A stretch of 64,000 nucleotides of DNA, taken from assembly GCA_037126765.1 (NCBI GenBank), contig JBBCBC010000012.1, positions 14,694,001 through 14,758,000 of the forward strand. The letters are read 5' to 3'. Positions 58,601 to 64,000 of the stretch are shown here, piece after piece. Position numbers and translations under genes: made by a program. Under the pieces are notes generated by a model that was not told the origin of the DNA, did not search any database, and saw nothing but the letters and a program-made list of their open reading frames with translations. This stretch comes from Stenogyne calaminthoides. Taxonomy: Eukaryota; Streptophyta; Magnoliopsida; Lamiales; Lamiaceae. The first letter of the stretch is position 1. Each line of letters starts with the position of its first letter.

Positions 58601-58832
58601 TGCAAGCATGTGGATGTCAGACATCATTTCATAAGAGATCATGTGGAAAAAAAAGAATATCAGAATGGAAAAGATCCATACTGACAGGCAGAGAGCTGAT
58701 ATCTTAACCAAGCCACTAGCTGAAGTCAGATTCAGAGAACTATGTAATGAGCTAGGACTTCTGGATTTAGGTGAAAGTGCACCAGAAATCTTTGGTGGAC
58801 TGGTCTCCAAGACCAGTTGGTTAAAAGACTGA
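55608..58832 (+). pseudogene. pol: Copia pol (protease, integrase, RT, RNase H), element C
   Basis: The protease motif YIDSGCSRHMTG is at about 55662. Integrase zinc module HKRMHHLNFKTL and CVACQK, then a frameshift near 56170 (one G missing). The integrase core has the first two Asp (RMDLFGPVTP, IRLDKDTEF), but ~60 codons including the catalytic Glu block are deleted near 56490. RT (57308-57928) keeps YQMDVKSAFLNG and YVDDIIFGSP. Stops at 57044, 57296, 57926, 58418 and 58490 interrupt the rest. RNase H retains TEAEYTAVGSY, CDSNSAIAIT and the terminal ADILTKPLAE after an A-run frameshift near 58650. A dead copy. Confidence 0.85.
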
Positions 58833-59360
58833 TCAGAAAAGAAGGATCAGTTGAGAAATGGACCTCAACTGATCATGTAGGATCAGTAAAGGACTAATCA
58901 GAAAAGGGATATCAGTTGAAGGGGGAACTTCAACTGATCAGATAGGATCAGAAGGAACCTGGTCAAATAAGTGGGATATTGTTGGGAAATACTAAGGATT
59001 AGGCTACAATCAGTAAGGTCAACAGTAATCAGGCAAGATAGATCAAAACATCGTGGTATCTGACTGATTACAATATCAGTCAGTCAGATAAGTTTTCTGA
59101 TTTATTATTCTATAAGCCTATGCTATTATGTACTAACTATTACTGTACCCATTACTTTGTGACGTCATGTCTGCAAGCATTTAATGTGGACGTGGGGATT
59201 TTTGTATTAAATGCATTTATTCTGAGTTTTTAAGTCCAAAAGTTGTCGTTTTTAAATCCTTGACCGCACGATTAAATTACTTTTCAACCGCTTAATCTTG
59301 ACCGTCCGATTAAAACATGGACACTCAAGTATAGTAAAAATTATTCGTGCAAAAATTTCC
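58833..59360 (+). other. Element C spacer with paired hairpins and a PPT-like run
   Basis: Two hairpins with nearly the same arms follow pol: GATCAGTTGAG/CTCAACTGATC (58845-58874) and ATCAGTTGAAG/CTTCAACTGAT (58911-58938). The second loop is a purine run, AAGGGGGAA. At 58980 TGTTGGGAAATAC follows GTGGGATAT and looks like an LTR start, yet more element sequence (the extra ORF) lies beyond it. It may be an internal PPT-like site or the trace of an older rearrangement. Confidence 0.5.
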
Positions 59361-59369
59361 CTCCCATCT

Positions 59370-59778
59370 TTTAAAACCCTAAATCTCCTTATAAAGAAAA
59401 CCTTTTGCATTTCAATAGTCTTTCACACGTAAACTTACCCAGAAATTTTTCTTCAAACACTCAAACATTCGTTCAGCGATTTAATCTACTTCCAAAAACC
59501 TTCAAATCGCTTATCTGGTAATTTGCTCGCTTTTATGGTTCTTTTTGATTCATGGATAACATATGATAGGATTATAGAATGTGTGTGCACTGTTCTTAAT
59601 CGTGTCTTTATGGGATTTGATTTGGTTATTTGCTATCATTTTTCCTGCATACTATGAACAATGTACACTTGGGATATATATTCATATGACTGTTTCACAT
59701 ATTGCTCTATTTCACTTAGAATTGTTCGTATGAATTGCCTTTTGCCCTAATTTTGTGTATATTTAAATGCTTTTAGAA
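59370..59778 (+). promoter_or_regulatory. Promoter, leader and leader intron of element C extra ORF
   Basis: AAAACCCTAAAT (telo-box, about 59373-59384) is followed by TTATAAAG (59389-59396). A pyrimidine-rich leader has a candidate intron from CTG|GTAATTTG (59518) to TGCTTTTAG (59776), ending three bases before the ATG at 59779. The layout is that of an ordinary cellular gene. Confidence 0.5.
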
Positions 59779-61608
59779 ATGGCAACATCTATAGTGCCTT
59801 CGGAAAGTTGTGATTATGCATCCATGATCAAGAACGTGATCGATGAAAAGTATGTCATGTTCCACAACACCAATGACCCATAATCGAAAGAAATATTGGA
59901 ATGTCTGAGAGCATGTGGACTTGAACAATTTTGTTATCATCATTTGAGTAGTGTCTGCATCATCGATTCTCTAGAGTTTTTGAGAAAGTTGAAGGAGACC
60001 GACAACAAGGAGCTATATTCGTTCATCGGCGGTAACATAATAGATGTAAGCAACGATGACCTTGGAAGAATCTTTGGGCTTCCAATGGGAAGAGACTACC
60101 CCGATGAGTACACAGCTGGGATGTCGGATAAAGAATACCCACAGAAGGTGTTGTTAAGGCCAGGGAACATCGCCAATATCACAAATGTTAAAGTTCCATA
60201 CTTGAAGAGAAAGTACAGATTACTTTTTGAAATCGTTTCAAAAGTAATTCTGGGTATTGCCTTCAGCCCCGATGCTTATACCCAGCATAAATAGCATGTG
60301 ATGACCACGATCATAGAGAAGGCCACATACATGAACTTGATGGGGTTATTCAAACATCGGTTGCATTAGGAATCTGCTATGTTTGTCGTGAATGAGAACA
60401 ATCAGGTGGTGCTCACCAAGAACATCTGCAACATTCACAAGGTCTCGATGATCCTTGCTAATAAGATCCCCAACTATCCTTGGTTAGACATTGGGCGAAA
60501 GCCATATCTGGAGAAGTTCAAAGTGTTGCTACATAAGGATGAAGAGCTGTTTGGGCAACGTGATGATGACCCAGCCCCATATGTGCCAAAATCTAAGCTG
60601 ACCTCATCTGTGCAGTCCGAAGAACGAGGTCAACCCAAGACGAGGGCTCCTAAAAGAAAACAAGTAGCGAGCAAGCCAACACGAGCATCTGACATTGTGG
60701 GTGAGAAGCGTCAGAGAAAGCTCACCACAATGTTGTCAAAAAAGGCTGGAATGCCTTCTGGGGGTCTTCGTGACGAGGACAGTGACATTGAATTTCTGGA
60801 GTCTGGTGGGGATCAGCAGATTGAATTGGCTGGTGAAGAGACCGCTGTGAGTTCTGAACACACGGTCAGTACGGATCGAGAACTGATGATAATAGAGGAG
60901 CCTGGTCAAATTGGGATTGGTGGAGAAGAAGGAGAACAACTTGAAGAGGCTCAGGACGAATCTGAACCTTCTGACTCAGCTCATCTAAGCTCACTGTTTA
61001 AAGGTCATGAATCCACTCACTATCCCAGATCACCTACCCCTCTATCATCTCAGCCTACTACTCCCTTACCATCACCTTCCAGACAACCCCCTATCCAAAT
61101 CATTTCTGCTCAACCTGAGCTTGCCCAATCACCTCAACCTGAACCCTACAGAGAAGCCACCCCAGATATCCAAACAGCCAGACAAAAGGCCTCTTTTGTT
61201 TCTGTTGCTCACAACCCTTTTAACACCAGAAAAGTCTTTGAATCACCTTAGCCAGAAAAACCAGTCATCAGATTCCTGAAACAAAGAGTGAACAACTATC
61301 TGAACAAACACTTTTCTGATCTGGTTGATCATCCTGGTGTTCGACAGCAGGTGTCTGATAATCTCTTCTGGAGGGATATCAGACTTCAAAATATTGAAGA
61401 CTTCCTGATGGTGCTGGAGGCAATGGGAAAAGAAGAGTTTGTGGACATGGAACTTAAAATGAAGCATCTAGCCGGAGTTTCCAGCGCTGCTGATCTGGCA
61501 ACAGATGATGATGTTGCCTGGCTGGTGAACAAGAAGATGGGTCTTCCTGAGTATGTTGAGGAGTTTGAGTATGCTGCTGATGAACCAGTTGAGGGTGAAC
61601 CAGACTAG
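59779..61608 (+). pseudogene. Extra 3' ORF of element C (one frame, four stops)
   Basis: From ATG 59779 to TAG 61608 a single frame of 610 codons is unbroken by indels but interrupted by TAA at 59881 and TAGs at 60292, 60367 and 61249. Residues ~40-190 (LYSFIGGNIIDVSNDD, RKYRLLFEIVSKVILG) form an alpha-helical domain similar to the N-terminal part of the extra ORF of copy B. A Lys/Arg-rich segment (about 60600-60750) and a Ser/Pro/Gln-rich acidic linker (60850-61240) follow. The C-terminus is helical (KHFSDLVDHPGVRQQVSDN). No signal peptide or membrane helix. Related to 'putative plant transposon protein' families; role unknown. Confidence 0.7.
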
Positions 61609-61630
61609 ACCCTAGCTGATGAGGCGCAAA

Positions 61631-62330
61631 TGCCTATACTACCCACACATATTATCTGGTGGGAAAAACGATTACAACATCACACAAGGGTTGCGATAGA
61701 GAAAAATATTATAATACTATCCAGTGGGGCAGTTTTAGAGGCACGACGAAGCTGTGAAACATGTAGATAACTTCAAGACATTTTCGAAATAGTATAATAA
61801 TAGGAAAATGGACACCCGAGTCAAAAGTTATGGCCAAAACAGTTTTCACCATCCAATGGCCAAAACCCAAATCGCCGTTTCCAGATCCTCCACCCGACAT
61901 CGCTCATCCTTGCGATCAAAATTACAACAAGAGCAAGCAAAACCCTACTACAGTGATCTATGAAAAAAATGCCTATATTACCCACACATATTATCTGGTG
62001 GGAAAAACGATTACACCATCACACAAGGGTTGCGATAGAGAAAAATATTATAATACTATTCGGTGGGATAGTTTTAGAGGGACGACGAAGCTGTGAGACA
62101 AGTAGATAACCTCAAGACGTTTCCAAAATAGAATTATAATCGGAAAACGGACACCTGAGTCAAAAGTTATTGCCAAAACAGATTTCACCATCCAATAGCC
62201 AAAACCCCAATCGCCGTTTCCAGATCCTCCATCCGACATCGCTCATCCTTGCGATCAAAATTACAACAAGAGCAAGCAAAACCCTACTACAGTGATCTAT
62301 GAAAAAAATGCCTATACTACCGACACATAT
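61631..62330. repeat. 339-bp tandem repeat, two copies plus a start of a third
   Basis: The unit TGCCTATACTACCCACACAT recurs at 61631, 61970 and 62309, an exact 339-bp step, with high identity between copies 1 and 2. The third copy is cut after ~20 bases by the LTR of element E at 62331. Contains no gene; open frames across it repeat in each copy and are by-products. Confidence 0.88.
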
Positions 62331-63647
62331 TGTTGGGATATTTTAGTTTTGATTATTTATGCCAAAACTCTATGTATTTGTCAACTTGTATTGTTTAAGT
62401 TCATTTCTAAAGGTTACAAGTTGAGGGGGAAGTGAACAAGTTGAGGGGGAATTGATATGAAGTTTACTGAGAAAATAAGCCTGAAGATAAGTGGCCTGAA
62501 TGAAAAATAGGCTTGAGGAAAAGTGGCCTGAATGGAAGAAGGTCAAGTCCAAAAAAATTGAATGTCGAATGGCTCGAACGAGGAATCTGATTATTTGAAA
62601 TCGTGATCTTTGAAAATGTCAATTTCGATCTTTGAAATGTCAATTCAGAGTGCTTTGAAATGTTGAATTTAGGAGTCTTTGAAATCTTTGAACTCAGAAT
62701 CTTGAATCTTTGAATCTTTGAACTCGTATCTTTGAATGCCGAGTTCGTAAGGTTGATTTTTAACGCTTGAATGCTGACGTGGACCAATCAGAGGTGGTCA
62801 AAAAGCCTGATAAAAAGCTGCAGAAATTACAGAATAATATGGATTTGAATGTGACTTTCTCCAACGGTAACATTCAAATCCACACTATAAATACAAGCCC
62901 TTCCATTAAATTAAGTGGGGAAAAATGCTATAGAGCTAAGAGCCATATACTCAAGCATTCCCACCATAGAACACAAGTCTGTAGATATACAAATATATTC
63001 AAGAGTGTTCTTAAACCCAATCTAAGCAACCCAAGATATATTCTAAGCTTAGGGAGATTTTTCCAACCTTAGCATTGAGGCTAAACAAATGTAAGGGAAA
63101 ATCTCAACCTAGTCGGAGACACCAACCAAACCCAAACCCTATTGTTAGGTAGTTTGTGTGATTGTTGGAGTTGTAAAGAGTGAGTAAGCTGCAAAGTAGT
63201 CAGCCAGAAAACTCTAGAGAAGAAGTGAGTAAACTATCTTGGATAGTCAGAAAGCTTGTGTGTGTTTGAGTAAGTAAGCTGCAGAGTAGTCAGTCAGAAA
63301 ACTCAAATGTAGAAGAAGTGAGTAAACTATCTTGGACAAATGTAAAGCTTATATAAGATCCCGTGGTGGGGTGATAAGTCCCGTTTGAAGGAATTTCCCT
63401 AGGAACAGGGAGAGTGGATGTAGGAGTTTGAGTCTCCGAACCACTATACTTTGTTGTGTTCTTTATTGCTTTACGTTCTTATCTTGTCATATGCATTCGA
63501 TTATAAGCAAAACACAACACATGAGCTTAAAACGCAAAAAATTGGAATCACCACTCCTTCACCCCATTTTTATATGCATTACACGATATTTTCCCATTTC
63601 TCCCCCTCCCTTATTTCATAAAATTAAATTATCTTTTGGGACCAACA
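62331..63647 (+). repeat. 5' LTR of element E (1317 bp)
   Basis: Starts TGTTGGGATATTTTAG and ends GGGACCAACA. TATA box TATAAATA at 62886-62893, directly preceded by a 13-bp inverted repeat (62840-62852 with 62870-62882). It shares its start, inverted repeat and TATA context with the LTRs of element D, and nearly all of 62886-63647 with 15991-16669. Confidence 0.88.
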
Positions 63648-63649
63648 AC

Positions 63650-63661
63650 TGGTATCAGAGC
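63650..63661 (+). other. Primer-binding site of element E
   Basis: TGGTATCAGAGC, 2 nt after the LTR end, complementary to initiator Met tRNA. Confidence 0.9.
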
Positions 63662-63807
63662 AGGTGTTCTTTTAGACCACTGATTTTAATAATTATTTGT
63701 TTTCTGTTAAAGAAAAAAAATTATTTGTGGTAACCTGAACAGATTCTTTTTTAAAAAGAGGGAAGAGATTTTTTTTGGAAGCATTCTTAATGGTTTTGGC
63801 ATCATTA

Positions 63808-63823
63808 TCAAAAAGGGGGAAAT
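63808..63823 (+). other. Polypurine tract of element E
   Basis: TCAAAAAGGGGGAAAT directly before TGTTGGGATATTTTAG of the second LTR. Confidence 0.85.
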
Positions 63824-64000
63824 TGTTGGGATATTTTAGTTTTGATTATTTATGCCAAAACATTATGTATTTGTCAACTTGTATTGTTTAAGTTCATTTC
63901 TACAGGTAACAAGTTGAGGGGAAAGTGAACAAGTTGAGGGGGAACTGATATGAAGTTTACTGAGAAAATAGGCCTGAAGATAAGTGGCCTGAGGAAAAGT
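63824..64000 (+). repeat. 3' LTR of element E (partial)
   Basis: Matches the first ~177 bases of the LTR at 62331 with a few substitutions and small indels, then runs off the window. Confidence 0.85.

Larger units (their letters stand above)
62331..64000 (+). mobile_element. Element E: minimal-interior LTR retrotransposon (right end off-window)
   Basis: LTR 62331-63647, interior 63648-63823 (176 bp) with PBS and polypurine tract only, and the start of the second LTR at 63824. As in element D there is no coding sequence. The interior contains GGTTTTGGCATCATTATC next to the purine run, as at the 3' end of Sirevirus-like elements. Inserted in the third unit of the 339-bp repeat. Confidence 0.85.

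Noticed and set aside
61830..62096. 88-codon ORF and antisense ORFs in the 339-bp repeat
   Set aside because: They recur with the repeat unit, have no start context or family features, and are not kept intact between copies.

Overview
The window is nuclear DNA of a flowering plant, most likely a eudicot. It is AT-rich, its cellular genes have many GT-AG introns, and it is crowded with LTR retrotransposons, MITEs, a Helitron relic and LINE relics. No prokaryotic features, CRISPR arrays, rRNA or tRNA genes were seen; the tRNA-like signals are retrotransposon primer-binding sites (PBSs).

Layout. (1) 1-15985: a tandem array of Sirevirus-like Ty1/copia elements on the minus strand. Copy A (gag only, running off the left edge) and copy B (complete order, decayed) share the LTR at 1460-3643; B's other LTR is 13833-15985. 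B carries a long extra ORF (aORF) between pol and the 3' LTR. The array sits inside another LTR, of which 15986-16669 remains. (2) 16670-29200: gene-poor DNA with Stowaway-type MITEs, a decayed Helitron Pif1-like helicase, and, nested in it, a complete element of 3706 bp (D, 20106-23811) that consists of two ~1.78 kb LTRs and a 138-bp interior holding only a PBS and a polypurine tract (PPT). (3) 29200-47660: the cellular island, with RPA1 (B-type, 12 exons, plus), a candidate cysteine-rich peptide gene (minus), a GDPD5/6-type glycerophosphodiester phosphodiesterase (8 exons, minus) and TOM5 (2 exons, minus), separated by MITEs and LINE fragments. From memory, the order RPA70B - GDPD6 - TOM5 matches Arabidopsis At5g08020-At5g08030-At5g08040, so this looks like a conserved microsyntenic block. 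(4) 47950-50100: foldback elements and a ~91-bp tandem array. (5) 50095-64000: a fragment of a minus-strand copia element (F), then a plus-strand Sirevirus-like element (C, 5' LTR to aORF, many stops and frameshifts, no 3' LTR), then two and a bit copies of a 339-bp tandem repeat, then a second minimal-interior element (E), whose LTRs flank only 176 bp.

The cellular genes serve separate housekeeping roles: ssDNA binding in replication and repair, phosphodiester lipid turnover, and mitochondrial import. The most unusual content is the group of large-LTR, almost interior-less elements (D, E and the 16-kb remnant) and the retrotransposon aORFs, which carry gene-like promoters of their own. Species cannot be assigned from the sequence alone.
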